Origin: Nereocystis luetkeana
Taxonomy: Eukaryota > Sar > Phaeophyceae > Laminariales > Laminariaceae
Direction of reading: 5' to 3'
Assembly: GCA_031213475.1 (NCBI GenBank)
Contig: JARUPZ010000026.1
Span: forward strand, 8,615,824-8,679,823
DNA: 64,000 nucleotides
The position numbers and the translations under genes are program-made. Within the stretch, counting starts at the first letter, position 1. Every line of letters begins with the position of its first letter. The notes under the pieces are model-generated. The model searched no databases and was not told the origin of the DNA. It saw only the letters and a program-made list of their open reading frames with translations. Of this stretch, positions 11,123-22,030 are shown in pieces.

Positions 11123-12267
11123 GCGGCGCCACCGTATTGCCGCTGCTCCTGTTGCTGTGGCTGTGGTTGTCCATACGACCGCTGCTGCTGCTGCTCATAC
11201 AGCCGCCGCTGTTGCTGCTGTGGTTGTTGCCGTCCATACGACCGCTGCTGCTGCTGCCGCCCATACTGCCGTTGCTGCTGCTGTTGTGGCCCGCCGCCCC
11301 CATACCTTCCGTGAAAACCCCCCCCAACGGCGAGGGCGTGGGGACCCGCCAACGGGGCTGGAGCCATTGACGCGACCACCGCTAACTTCCTCTCCTCCAA
11401 CTCCTTCGTCTTGCGGTTAGCGTTGGAGGTGCGGACGATTTTCTCCATCTCCGATCGCGTGATACCGGGCCGAAGCAAACTAGTACGCTGCTCTACGTCG
11501 TAAACCTCGGACGGAAGACGACGTGTGAGTATGCGAGTAACCTCGCGGTCCTACTTGCGGATACCCAACGCGGACAACACATTGATTTTCCCCTCGGCAC
11601 GGCCAAACAACAGCTTCGGGTCCTCATCCCCCTGCATTCTGATATCCTCGAACTTTTTTTCGAGTCGATCCCTCTCGGCATCACCCTGTGGCTGATACCA
11701 ATCCATCACAGCCTTCCATGCTCCCTCCACCGACCCAGCGGCACGCATGCGTTCCTCCGCAGGCTGTCCTTGCATGGCTTCCAAAAGGAATTCCCGTGCC
11801 TTCTCGCACTTCTGGACTCTCTGCTGCCCATGGAGGTAAATCGACCGGTTTCGCTCCTCCATCCCTCCTAAACCTCCGGCTATTCGAATGGGGTCGCTCG
11901 TGGGCTCGAGTGCCCCGATCAGACCCCGCGCCGTCAAAAACGTTTGGAATCTGTGTGGCCACAAGTGCAGCTGACCGCCCCCATCAAACTTGGGTACCCG
12001 CATGCTATTTTGCGACGAAAAGATGGGTGCCGGAGGAGTCTGGTGACGGTAGTCTGGCTCCGGCACAGGCTGCCCAACACTTGCCTAATGTATGGGCCGC
12101 CCGCTCCTCCCAGCAATATCCCCCTCAGCCTCTGCCTCGGCTGACATCCTTAGCGCTCTCTCCGTTGCCACCGTCGCGTGTCGGTCAGCCAACGTGGCGT
12201 CTCGCTCAGCCAGAATAGTCGTCACCTCCGCAAGTTGCTGCCGAAGCAGATCGATCTCCTCGGCCAT
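9884..12267 (-). pseudogene. copia gag and protease part (fossil)
   Basis: The minus-strand gag-like region begins near 12267 (MAEEIDLLRQQLAEV, coiled-coil-like). A capsid-like stretch follows at 12066-11551, then a Gln-rich segment encoded by a CTG/CAG array at 11038-11300. A pair of CCHC zinc knuckles (CDRCGTSGHKSTIC and CSTCDAFGHMARQC) lies near 10770-10870. A protease-like segment ends near 9884 with a motif of the copia linker type. Fossil, broken. Confidence 0.8.
11038..11300. repeat. CTG-rich trinucleotide array
   Basis: An uninterrupted (CTG)n core at about 11083-11121 with impure CTG/TTG runs on both sides. It encodes poly-Gln on the minus strand within the copia gag part. Such arrays are length-unstable, so its size may vary between copies. 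Confidence 0.8.
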
Positions 12268-12312
12268 AACACCAACCCTTCAGCAAACTCCGGGCCCGGA
12301 AACTCGATGTCG

Positions 12313-12747
12313 TGTTCGAATACGCTTGCTGTATAACGTGGCCTATGTAACCACGCGGCGTGCCCCTATGGCGTAGATCGAGGAGAGAAAACAAAATACT
12401 TGTACAATAAACCAAACACAACACACACCAGGTGGATCAATACCGTTCTGTCTGAGACCCCACCGCATAAACCACACACAGGAGGTAAGCCGCACCAAGC
12501 TTGTCACCGGCTGCACCACTCACATAAAGACAGGCAGTATCGTTATCATCTAAGCCTGGGGCGTATCATTGACATCAGCGACTGCTCCCGGAGGAGCAGC
12601 TCCACCCCGCCAGCCACGAGGCTTACCAAATAATGCCTCGATACATAATACGAAACCCCACAATACATGAAACCCCCAATATCCGTAGACCTGTATCAAA
12701 CCCCCAATATCCGTAGACCTGTACCAAGCTACCGAATACCACAAACG
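12313..12747 (-). repeat. 5' LTR of the copia element
   Basis: A 435-bp LTR, about 24 bp longer than its partner because of one extra direct repeat of ATATCCGTAGACCTGTA near 12690-12725. On the minus strand the internal region starts just beyond it (left of 12313). No convincing tRNA primer-binding match was found by eye. Confidence 0.9.
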
Positions 12748-13855
12748 GGGACGGTTTGAAATGTACCAGGTATCATACAACACAACACTGTGCATATGAT
12801 ACGATCGTATTACCAGCAACCGCTAACATATGTATTTTACCCAAGACCTCCACATGCAGTGGTATTTACAACGCGACTGTTTGGACTGAATTTTACACCA
12901 TGTATTCCAATTACTACGTAAATACATTGATACAACTGTGGACAGAAATTAAAGGACCGTTCGATATACTCAGTTTAATAACGTCACGGTCCCTATTTTT
13001 TCGTCCAAAAAGATACCAGGTAACACGCGCCCTCTTTTCGTTTTGGTAGCTATTTCGTCCGAAGAGGTACCAGGTAACACGCCCCCTCTTTTTGATTTCG
13101 TATCTGCATTCCTAAGATACTATGGACGGGCACAACAGTATTATCACAAAAACGGAGCAACCATCTTTTTGAGGGTTGGTGATGGACAAAACCAGAGGCC
13201 AAAGTGCGTCGCCCGAGGGCAAGCAGACGAGCGAACAGTGCGCTGCAATCGAATCATTTTGTTTTTAAAAACAAACGGCCAAAGATCGTCAAGCTCAACC
13301 CCATATTGAAAACGCCTTATCAAGTCTTGAAAGCTTTTTTATTTCTTTTTTGTTTTTTCCCGTGGCCCCACTACTAAAAAATGCCTCTGGGGCGATTCTT
13401 GGCTGGTTCGGTGACCACGATCGAGGCGATAAAACACGAATCTCAACGAGAGGTGACCGGAGCAATGGCCGCGCCCACGCCCACGCATCATAGCATATCG
13501 TACCCCGGCGGGGCACCTCAAAAGTAACATGGCGGCCGCAACCTTAATTTTTCGGCCTGCTCGATCGGCCAACAATCACGAAAACCGAGCAAACCAACGA
13601 GCAAAAAAACGGAGAATACGCTCGAGACCTCGGTAGCTGTATCACCGCTACTGTTCCGCACGTGGCGCTTGAGGGCTTCCTCCGCCCACCCAAGACACCC
13701 TGAGAGTGATAGCTTCCTATCCTGCGCGACTGTAACATAAAAAAGGCTGGCGACGGCGCGCACACGGCAGCGCAAACCTTCGCTCTCGTCTCCGCGCGTC
13801 GTTGTTATTCGGCTCGGCGTTGTGTGATGCGGCGCGTTCTTTCGGGCTACGCGTA
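12748..13855. other. Non-coding stretch with a 55-bp tandem duplication
   Basis: No gene is seen. The sequence TTTCGTCC...ATACCAGGTAACACGC...CCTCTTTT occurs twice in tandem at about 12999-13040 and 13053-13093. Both copies contain the TACCWGGTA motif reported below. The remainder is anonymous. Confidence 0.45.
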
Positions 13856-14098
13856 GTATCTCTAAGTTCACGTGAGATGCCTGTTTTGTTCAGAACCGAC
13901 GGAATTAATTATTAGTAGTCATGATCTCTACCGACGGAAATTAAATGGCTTAATTTGTTCAGAGGCAGAGAGAAGAGAAGGACGGCCACATTCGTTTCGT
14001 GCCCCCTTCTAGCTTCTCGTGATAGATGTATGAGGAGAGCACGGCACTGCTCGCTGCAGATTGATAGGTCTAGAGGCTAGGCCTACCGTTGTGGTTTC
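13856..14098 (+). repeat. A1-type repeat of YR element 1
   Basis: About 243 bp matching 27045-27289 in direct orientation at roughly 95% identity, from TAGTATCTCTAAGTTCACG to CCTACCGTTGTGGTTTC. The sequences diverge sharply at both edges. In split-direct-repeat YR elements (PAT/Ngaro) the left end carries A1 and the right end carries B1-A2-B2. This copy is placed as A1 of the element whose recombinase is at 25.7-26.8 kb. It could instead be a solo relic. Confidence 0.65.
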
Positions 14099-14889
14099 CT
14101 TGTTATAGTTCCTCTTCGCGACTGCATCAGCAGCGACAGCGGCGGTTGGCATGCTGCAGCATGCAAATGGAGGAGGGCACGCAGGGGCGACGCACGCTTT
14201 CCCGGTACGTGTGCGAGAGGCGTGCGAACGGAGCGAGAGATCAGGAGTATTCGAGGTTTCTAGACCTTGAACTCGATCACAATTGTGCGTGGGGCTGTCG
14301 GCTCTGATGCGCAATGACTCATTAGCCTGCCTCATGCGTCTGCAAGCATCGTTACCTCGATCGCTTGGGGCCGCCAGCCATGAATTTTCCCACGAGGTTT
14401 TTTTTTTCTTGGTCGGTGCGCTCCATCCAGTGGATAAGCAAGAGTTTCTTGTACATGCATGAAGGGTAGTACGGGTAGGAGATACTCGTATAAATTTCAC
14501 GCACCCGCGAATTCGCGAATTAGCCGTTCACAGGAGGGAACAATTATGTTATTCGCGGCAACATAGACAGGACTATTGCATCAGTAGAGATATCTAATCG
14601 AGACGAGAGCGTGACACCGGAGCAGAGGGCAAAAATCTGTACCAGATCGTATATCCGCAGAAAGCCGTGCCCAGGGATGGAGATACATACCCTCGAACAG
14701 CGTACTCTATATTTGGCAGTAATGGGGAACACGCTGATGACACCTGTGCTGTACGGGCACGTACGAGTACCAGGTTTCTTTCTTGTTTCCTCCCAGACAC
14801 GCCGCACCCAGGAATGGGGATACATACTCTCACGTACCAGCATATACTTGATGCATACTTGGTATCCTCGATCTCACAGCTGACGTTAA
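14099..14889. other. Non-coding stretch
   Basis: No gene is recognised. Two direct near-repeats of about 28 bp (around 14670 and 14812, sharing GGATACATAC) are the only structure seen. Confidence 0.4.
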
Positions 14890-17650
14890 ATTTAACTGGC
14901 CAGCGCCAAGGCGTCGGCCCTCGGCCCGTCCCTCGCTACGTAATAGTGATATATATCATACACGTCGTGAGACACAATGTATTGCTGTATATACGTACCA
15001 ACAACGCTATGCCGGTGCACTAAAAGGCGGTCGATATTGAGGGAATATATGCCGGTGCAGGTCTCGTGGCCGGCGCCAAAGCGTCGGCCTGCGGCCCGTC
15101 TCTCACTACCGATACATATCATACACGTTGCGACACACAATGTATTGCTGTATGTTCCAACGACGCTGTGCCGGGGCACTAAAGGGCGGTCGATGGTTGA
15201 GGGACTATTGTTGTTGTTGTTGTCGTTGTTGTTGTTGTTGTCACATTAACTCACAATACAATGCAGTCCGTGGTCGCAGGACAGGCTCCAATAACTCTGG
15301 AGTGGAAGAAATACCTCGGTAGCAAGACAGAGGCGAAAAACAAAACAAGCATACGCACTCCACTGCGGACACCAGGGAAGCTATGTGCCGGCGCAGGCCT
15401 CGTGGCCGGCGCGAACGCGTCGGTTCTTGGCCCGTCCCTCACTAACGATACATATAATAAACGTCGCGGTACACAACGATCGCGGTATGTAGTAACACCA
15501 CTGTGACGGCACACGAGAAGGCGGTCGGAGATGAGAGACTATGTGCCGGTGCACGCATTGGGGCCGGCGCCGACGCGACCATTGGCCTTGCCCCCCGCTT
15601 ACGATAGATATCATACGCGTCACGATGGGTATTGCGATATATATCATACGCGTCGTGAGACTCAACAATTTACTACTGTACGTACCAACAACGCTGTGCC
15701 GGTGCACTAAAAGGCGGTCGACTGTGAGGGAAGATTTGCCAGCGCAGGTCTCGTGGCCGACGCCGAAGCGTCGGCCGGTGGCTCGTCTCTCACCAACGAC
15801 ACATTTCATACACGTTGCGGGACACAGCGTATCGATGTATGTTCAACAACACCGTGCCGGTGCACTAAAGGCGGTCGATGGTGAGGTGACCATGTGCCGG
15901 CGCAGGTTTGGGGCCGGCGCCCACGCGTCGGCCCTTGACCCGTCCCTCACCATAGTTACAGATCATACACATCGCGATTCACAGTGAACGATGTACTTGG
16001 TATGTAGCAACACCGCCGTGCCGTCGCACTAGGAGGCGGTCGACGGTGAGGGACTGTGTGCCGGTGCACGACTTGGGGCCGGCGCCGATGCGCCGACCCT
16101 GCCCTTACTTTACCATACGTAACTTTCGCTTCGCGACGACTATTTCGACATGTATCATACACGTCGTGAGACACATGGTACTGCTGTACATACCAACAAC
16201 GCTGTGCCGGTGCACTAAAAGGCGGTCGATGACGAGGGAATATATATGCCGGCGCAGGTACTCGTGGCCGGCGCCAAAGCGTCGGCCCGTGGCCCATCCC
16301 TCACAAACGATGCATGCCATACTCGTGACGAGACACAAGGTACTGCTGTATGTTCCAACGACTCCGTGCCGGTGCACGAAACTGCGGTCAATGGTTGAGG
16401 GACGCGACGTGTCGGTGCAGGCCTCGTGGCCGGCGCCAACGCGTCGGCCCTTGGCCCGTTCCTCACTAACATTATATATCACACACGTCACGGTACACAA
16501 TGAACGAAGCTTGGGACAACGCCGATGTGCCGGCGCACTAGAAGGCAGTTGGTGGTGAGGGACTATGTGCCGGTGCACGGCTTGGGGCCGGCGCCGATGC
16601 GCCGCACTCTGGCCTTGCCCCTCATTAACGATAGTGATCACACTCGTCGCGTCGAGTAGTGATATACTGGGTATACCCTAGACGTTACTATACACAGTGT
16701 CCCGCTGTACGTATCAACAACGCTGTGCCAGTGCACCAAAAAGGCTGTCGATGGTGAGGGAATATGTGCCGGTGCAGGTCTCGTGGCCGGCACCAACGCG
16801 TCGGCCCGTGGCCCGTCCCTCACCAGCGATACATATCATACGCGTTGCGATACACAACGTACTGCTGTGCCATACGTTCCAACGACGCTGTGACAATGCA
16901 AAACAACAGGCGGTCAATGGTTGGGAGACTACTGTATGTGCCTGCGCAGGCCTCGTGGCCGGCGCCAACGCGTCGGCCCTCCGCCCGACCCCACTAACGA
17001 TACGTATCTTAAACATCGCGGTACACCGAGCGATGTATGTAGCCCTATCATACAGGTCGTGAGACTCAACAATTTACTACTGTACGTACCAACAACGCTG
17101 TACCGGTGCACTAAAAAACGGTCGATGGTGAGGGGATATTTGTCGGCGCAGGTCTCGTGGCCGACCCCAAAACGTCGGCCTGTGCCCCGTCTCCCACTAA
17201 CGATACATATCATACACGTGGGGGGACACGATGTACTGCCGTATGTTCCAACGACGCTGTGCCAATGCACAAAAATGCGGTTGATGGCGAGGGACTATGT
17301 GCCGGCGCAGGCCTCGTGGCCGGCGCCAATCCGTCGGCCCTTGACCCGTCCCTCACTAACGGTACAGATCATACACGCCGCGGTACACAACGAACGGTGT
17401 ATATAACAGCACCGCTGTGCCGGTGCACTAGAAGGCGGTAAATGGCGAGGGACTATGTGCCAGTGCACGGCTTCGGGGCGGCGCCGATGCGCCGACCCTT
17501 GGCTTTGCCCCTCACTAATAACACTTATCATACGCGTCGCGATGAGTATAGCAATATATATATCATACGCGTCGCGAGACACAACGTACTGCTGTGCGTA
17601 CCAACAACGCTGTGCAGGTGCACCAAAAGGCGGTCGATGGTGTGGGGATA
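14890..17650 (+). repeat. Higher-order satellite array, left block
   Basis: About 15 monomers of 160-190 bp, each with a GGCCGGCGCC-like box, TCCCTCACTAACGATA, ACGTCGCG, a CAACGACGCTGTGCCGGTGCAC box and AGGCGGTCGATGGTGAGGG. Boxes start near 14900, 15071, 15411, 15571, 15751, 15910, 16077, 16267, 16428, 16586, 16786, 16957, 17157, 17318 and 17479. Monomers fall into three types in the order A-B-C, giving a trimer period of about 510-518 bp. A LINE tail interrupts it at 15209-15380 and the full LINE at 17651. Long open frames here are by-products of the repeat. Confidence 0.9.
15209..15380 (-). mobile_element. 5'-truncated LINE copy inside the satellite
   Basis: 172 bp matching the 3' end of the full LINE (17651-17815) at over 90%, with a (GTT)n tail (minus strand AAC) at 15209-15240. 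It is flanked by CTAT at 15205-15208 and 15381-15384, the likely target duplication. A 5' truncation with the 3' tail kept is the usual result of target-primed reverse transcription. Confidence 0.85.
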
Positions 17651-17664
17651 TTGTTGTTGTTGTT

Positions 17665-18127
17665 CTCACATTAACTCACAATTCAATGCAGTCCGTGGTC
17701 GCAGGACAGGCTCCAATAACTCTGGAGTGGAAGAAATACCTCAAGTAAAAACAGAGGCAAAAAACAAAAAACAAGCATACGCACTCCACCACTGCGGACA
17801 CCAGGGAAGCAAAAAAGGAGACTATTAATAGCAGACAAAAACCTAAAAAAAGAAGATGAAGCTAAGCAAAAGAAAAACAAAAACAAAACTAAAGCAGACG
17901 CAGATAGCAAAACGCAAAAAAAAAAAAAGGCAAAACGGACCATACTAACAAAGACACAAAGAGGTACAAACGGGAATGAAAGAAAAATGAACAAAAAGGG
18001 ACAAAAAAGCGATAATCACGGGCGGGGGGGAAAGAAAATACCAAAGGCAGGCACTGGAGCATACAGACACGCAAAGTTGCCCAGATGGCACCATGCTAGT
18101 TACTTGGGTCCCAAAGAAAGGAGTGCA
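17665..18127 (-). other. LINE 3' UTR
   Basis: Between the stop codon and the (AAC)n tail. The terminal 100 bp (17665-17760) is the part shared by all short LINE tails in the window, so it probably holds the RNA structure recognised by the reverse transcriptase. The plus strand is strongly A-rich at 17750-18020. Confidence 0.7.
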
Positions 18128-21100
18128 TCATGACGATGATGGCCATAACCAGGCTTCAGTCTGTTGGGCAGACCGCCTCCCCTCCCCCCCCCCGCCATTC
18201 CCCCTCGTCCCCCTTTCGCCCCCCCCCTCTTCCCTGCCATTATGCACACTCGCGTTGGCGTCAACGGCTGTGGTCGTGGTTGCAGCTATTCTATGCCGTT
18301 CTGCCGATGCCTCCTTCTCATCTGTATGCCATTTCCGCATGAAGGCCTCCGCCCCTTCCTCGACCCGTCGGAACCATCTGCCGGCTTTCTGTGCTGCCTC
18401 GCGCCACCCTTCGCGCTTGATGCCGAACTCCTTGAGGTCCTCCTCAAGGTACCTCATCCAGTCCCACTCCTGTCCTCCGGAGTAACCCTTACCCCCAACC
18501 ATCTCCCCAAACATCACCCTCTTCGGCAGACGCTCCTCCCCCATTCGTGTCACAAAGCCCGCAAACAAGAGCCTACGTCTGCGTACCGTCGTCTCAACGC
18601 TTTCAGATGTTGTCCTGAGAAGCGCGCTAGCATAGGATAGAATGTGGTCTTCGCGCTTTCGTTTTCGCCACCCGATGCATCGGAGGTGCATCTTGTGGTG
18701 GACCTCCCGTAGCCTACCGTAATCAGTCTTGCTCGGGCTCCAAGTAACGCAACCGTAGAGCAACGTTTCGATCACCTCGGCTCTCAGCATTCGCACCTTC
18801 AGGCGTAGGCGCACACCCGGGCGGTCATAAATTTCCATCTTATACCGTCCGAAGCATGCCCATGCCCTCTGGAGTCGACGCGTTACCTCGACACTTCTGC
18901 CCGTCCAATCTGCGCTGATAGCCCCGCCCAGATACACAAACTCGGTCGTTTGTTTGTACACTTGGCCGGCGGCGGTGACGGTGAACGGCACGTTCCCCCC
19001 ATCTTTCGTTTGCAGACACATTATCTCCGTCTTGGCCTCCGAGACCGTCAGGCCGAAAGCGGCACATGCAGACACGATCACCGTCATCATCCTCTCCAGG
19101 CCGTTGGGTGATCTCGATACTATGCCTGCATCGTCGGCATAGAGCATAGCCCACAGTGTCTGGGCCTCTTTATCATTCCCCTGTCCGTCGGCGTGCCCGA
19201 CCCGTGCCTTCCCCCTCTTCTTTTTCTTCTTCTCCTGCTTTTGTTGCTGTTGCACCAAGCTGTCCGTGATGGCTTTATCAGCAGCGAATCGTTTCTCCGC
19301 CACACGCAGCACCGCTGTAAAAGACATGTTGAACAACAATGGCGCGAGCACACACCCTTGCCGTAGGCCCTGTTTCACGTCGAACATATCTGAGCACTCG
19401 CCGTCTTCCAGCCGCACGCATGCTCGCATGCCGTCGTGGAATTGGGGGATAACGGTGAGCATTCTAGGTGGCACCCCAAAGCGAGCCAAGACAGCCCACA
19501 GGAGGGTTCGGTCGACGGAGTCGTAGGCTTTGGTGAGGTCGACAAAGCACATGAAGAGCGGAGTGTCCTTCTTCCTTGCCAATTCCTGCATGCGTCGCAC
19601 CACGAACATCATGTCGACCGTCGATCGTTCGGGCCTAAAGCCACACTGCTCCTCCGGCAGGATGCCTTCCCGTTCGCAATAGTCGCTGAGTCGGCGCGCG
19701 ATGACTTTGAGGAGCACTTTGCCGGCATGCGCGACTAGGGAAATGCCACGATATTTACCACACTCCGTCCTGTCTTTCTTCTCGTGCAGCACCTTAATCG
19801 TTGCATCCTTATATTGCTGCGGCACGACCCCTCCCCTCCACACAGCGACGATAATCTCGTAGAAGCTTCCCAAGGTGTCCGAGTCTCCCTCGTCGGCCAG
19901 GACCTTCAGAAGTTCAGCTGGGAGACCATCAGGCCCAACCGCCTTGCGGTTCGCCATCGCCCTGATCGCGTCTTCCACCTCGTATCTAGACGGGACGTCG
20001 TCCAGCGGACTGCACGAGGGCCAGACCTTGAGCTCATCGACGATAGTCGGATCGAGGGTCGATGACCTTGTGTTTAGCAGCTTATGGAACCACCTTACCC
20101 ATCGTTCCCGGATGAGGCCTATGTCTCGTAGTAATCTACCTTCCTCGTCCCTGATGTACTGCGAATGGAAAGTCCTCTTTCCTTCCACATTCATCCCCTT
20201 AAGGTGCTTGTAGAACCCAAACTGATCACCTTCTTGGATACGCCTTTCGAGTTGACGGACGTATTCCTCGAAGAACTTCTGCACTCCGTCCGTCCTCGCA
20301 CGTTTGAGCTGTTTAGTGGCAATCTTCACAGCTTTTCGCAGATTTTTGTCTTCCGGGTTAGCACGTAGTTGCGTCCTCGCATTTTCCTTCTCCTGCCATC
20401 GTGAGTGCACCTCTGCTTTTACCTCTTCGGGCGTACACCAGCCCAGCGGCCCTTGTTTTCGACTGGTATTAGGTGCTAGTTTAGCAGCAGTCGACAGCAC
20501 GGTCTCCACTAGAGCAGTTGCCTTATCATCGACACTCCCAATTGTACCAGGCGGTGGGGGGGTAAGTTTGGTTATCTCCCTATTGAGGTCCGCTCGGAGA
20601 CCGGGGTCTGCCATCAACCGTTGTAGATTAATAGCTCGTTTTCCGCTGCCTGCTTTTACCCTCCGATTCGGCGCGAACCGACCCAAGAGGCGAATATTGC
20701 AGACCACGAGGTTGTGGTCAGATTCATGCCGATCCTCTGGGGGTTTCCGTACTGTCATGTTGCGGACCAGGCGTCCATCAACTTGCCGAGTAAGGATGTA
20801 GTCTAGCCTACACTGACCCTTCCCGGACTTTGGAGATTGGAAAGTGTACGACACTCCGCGAGTAGGTGTGGCAAAGAACGTGTTGAGGAGCGCAAGCCTG
20901 TTGTCATCTGCGAGGAGGAGTAGTCGCTCTCCGTTGTTGTTCAATTCATCGCGCCCGTATTTACCCATCACCTTACTGCCGGCACATCCGCTCTCTCGCT
21001 TGCCGGTGCGAGCATTTGCATCCAAGAGTACAAGTAGGTGATCCCCACTTGGGACCCCCGAGACGACTTTGTTCAGTTCGTTCCAGAATTGATCTTTCTC

Positions 21101-21907
21101 GCGAACGGGTGCATCCAGTATCGGCGCATAGCCGACAACAAAAGAAACAGCATTTGATTTGCCCTCAAGTTGAATGCGAACTTTCATCAGTCTGGCACTA
21201 ACGCACTCCACCTCGAGACCATCCTTGCCCACACCTGCCACAATAGACTCCCTGACAGCTAGTCCTACACCATGGGTGCCCTTCCTCTCGTATTTGCTGC
21301 CGTCTGCTCCAGAGCAAAACATCGTGTATCCAGCTGCTGTGAACGTACTATGCCCGTCTCGCCTAGTCTCCTGGAGACCTACGACATCGCATCCTAGTTC
21401 CTGGCATACCTTCATGATGACCTCGCTGTCGCCGATGCCATTTTTGCCGTTGAAGGCGAGTTTGCGAACATTGAACGTACCCACGACGAGTTCCCCAGCT
21501 CTGTACCTAGCCCTAGCATCTGAGCGTAACCTTCGAGCTTCTCTGCGACCTTTCCGACCTTGCCTCCTCTTCTTCCGTGCAGCGGGTTTTTTCTCCTCTA
21601 CCCTCCGCTTTTCCCAGGCGGTGGGTTTCTTCCGTTCCGTGTTTTTTCGCCCGGCCCGGTTCGTGCCGAGGTTCCGACGTGCTGGGGGCAGCAATCCCAA
21701 CGCGCCTCGACGCCCATCATCTCCTAGATGACGTCGAATGGGGTGCTTACTCACGTGGATCCTAGCCTCTCTTCTCCGTTCGCTACGAGTTCCACGCTTT
21801 CCGCGACGGTGATACGACACGGCTACCGCAGGCAATACTGCCGCGTGGAAAAAATCCGCGAGAAAAAATTCCGCCATATCGCTGGCCATCACCGCCGGCT
21901 CGACCAT
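18128..21907 (-). CDS. LINE endonuclease-reverse transcriptase
   Basis: An uninterrupted 1259-aa ORF. Residues 1-138 are basic and of low complexity. At about 140-405 lies an apurinic-endonuclease-like (EEP) domain with TFNVRKL, GLQETRR, VVGYAPI, LLDANARTG, SYTFQSP, RLDYIL and catalytic SDHN. At about 640-960 lies the reverse transcriptase, with [49 protein letters not shown] (motif A, near 788), LRQGCVLAPLLF and YADDAGIV (motif C, 923-926). The C-terminus (about 1120-1200) has the LPKRVMFGEM and WREAAQKAGRWFRR blocks common in RTE proteins. It nicks target DNA and copies its own RNA there. All catalytic residues I can check are present, so it may be active. No ORF1 is seen. The start is the first ATG of the frame; a downstream start is possible. 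Confidence 0.92.
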   Translation of the reverse strand: MVEPAVMASDMAEFFLADFFHAAVLPAVAVSYHRRGKRGTRSERRREARIHVSKHPIRRHLGDDGRRGALGLLPPARRNLGTNRAGRKNTERKKPTAWEKRRVEEKKPAARKKRRQGRKGRREARRLRSDARARYRAGELVVGTFNVRKLAFNGKNGIGDSEVIMKVCQELGCDVVGLQETRRDGHSTFTAAGYTMFCSGADGSKYERKGTHGVGLAVRESIVAGVGKDGLEVECVSARLMKVRIQLEGKSNAVSFVVGYAPILDAPVREKDQFWNELNKVVSGVPSGDHLLVLLDANARTGKRESGCAGSKVMGKYGRDELNNNGERLLLLADDNRLALLNTFFATPTRGVSYTFQSPKSGKGQCRLDYILTRQVDGRLVRNMTVRKPPEDRHESDHNLVVCNIRLLGRFAPNRRVKAGSGKRAINLQRLMADPGLRADLNREITKLTPPPPGTIGSVDDKATALVETVLSTAAKLAPNTSRKQGPLGWCTPEEVKAEVHSRWQEKENARTQLRANPEDKNLRKAVKIATKQLKRARTDGVQKFFEEYVRQLERRIQEGDQFGFYKHLKGMNVEGKRTFHSQYIRDEEGRLLRDIGLIRERWVRWFHKLLNTRSSTLDPTIVDELKVWPSCSPLDDVPSRYEVEDAIRAMANRKAVGPDGLPAELLKVLADEGDSDTLGSFYEIIVAVWRGGVVPQQYKDATIKVLHEKKDRTECGKYRGISLVAHAGKVLLKVIARRLSDYCEREGILPEEQCGFRPERSTVDMMFVVRRMQELARKKDTPLFMCFVDLTKAYDSVDRTLLWAVLARFGVPPRMLTVIPQFHDGMRACVRLEDGECSDMFDVKQGLRQGCVLAPLLFNMSFTAVLRVAEKRFAADKAITDSLVQQQQKQEKKKKKRGKARVGHADGQGNDKEAQTLWAMLYADDAGIVSRSPNGLERMMTVIVSACAAFGLTVSEAKTEIMCLQTKDGGNVPFTVTAAGQVYKQTTEFVYLGGAISADWTGRSVEVTRRLQRAWACFGRYKMEIYDRPGVRLRLKVRMLRAEVIETLLYGCVTWSPSKTDYGRLREVHHKMHLRCIGWRKRKREDHILSYASALLRTTSESVETTVRRRRLLFAGFVTRMGEERLPKRVMFGEMVGGKGYSGGQEWDWMRYLEEDLKEFGIKREGWREAAQKAGRWFRRVEEGAEAFMRKWHTDEKEASAERHRIAATTTTAVDANASVHNGREEGGGERGTRGNGGGGEGRRSAQQTEAWLWPSSS

Positions 21908-22030
21908 GCTCGAACCCTAGTTAGACGCGCAAGCAAGGTCAAGGCCGCGCTCCACTGGGAGCTCTAGCACGTGTTGGGGAAGCCGCAGGCCGGAGCTCCA
22001 CCCCGGCCGGGGAGCAGCCGAGGGAGGAAT

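Larger units (their letters stand above)
5935..12747 (-). mobile_element. Ty1/copia LTR retrotransposon (fossil)
   Basis: Minus-strand Ty1/copia element of about 6.8 kb bounded by LTRs at 5935-6345 and 12313-12747. The part order from right to left is gag, protease, integrase, reverse transcriptase, RNase H, the diagnostic copia order. Flanking 5-mers (5930-5934 and 12748-12752) agree at four of five positions and are the likely target duplication. A purine-rich tract (minus-strand AATAGGGGGG) abuts the left LTR. The LTRs differ at about 3-4% of sites by eye, so the insertion is fairly recent but not new. The coding part is broken, with roughly ten interruptions. Confidence 0.93.
17651..22030 (-). 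mobile_element. RTE-like LINE, apparently full length
   Basis: A minus-strand non-LTR retrotransposon of about 4.38 kb. It has a single 1259-codon ORF (18128-21907), a 5' leader of only about 120 bp, a 3' UTR of about 460 bp rich in A on the minus-strand complement, and a short (AAC)n tail at 17651-17664. Satellite monomers resume directly on both sides. A decayed paralogue is at 48880-51290 and a more distant fragment at 45957-46640. One ORF, a short leader and a microsatellite tail are typical of the RTE clade. Confidence 0.88.

Noticed and set aside
10906-11420. Plus-strand Leu/Ala-rich ORFs opposite the copia gag part
   Set aside because: They are produced by translating the CTG array in other frames.
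15541-17406. Long open frames (113-178 codons, both strands) in the satellite, rich in His, Arg and Cys
   Set aside because: They recur with the monomer period and shift with the higher-order repeat. Lack of stops follows from the CpG-rich boxes.
14890-17650. CRISPR-like array
   Set aside because: Monomers are 160-190 bp and contiguous with no alternating repeat-spacer pattern, and the DNA is eukaryotic.
18093-21765. Several 60-185-codon plus-strand ORFs
   Set aside because: All lie antisense to the 1259-codon LINE ORF and show no domain.
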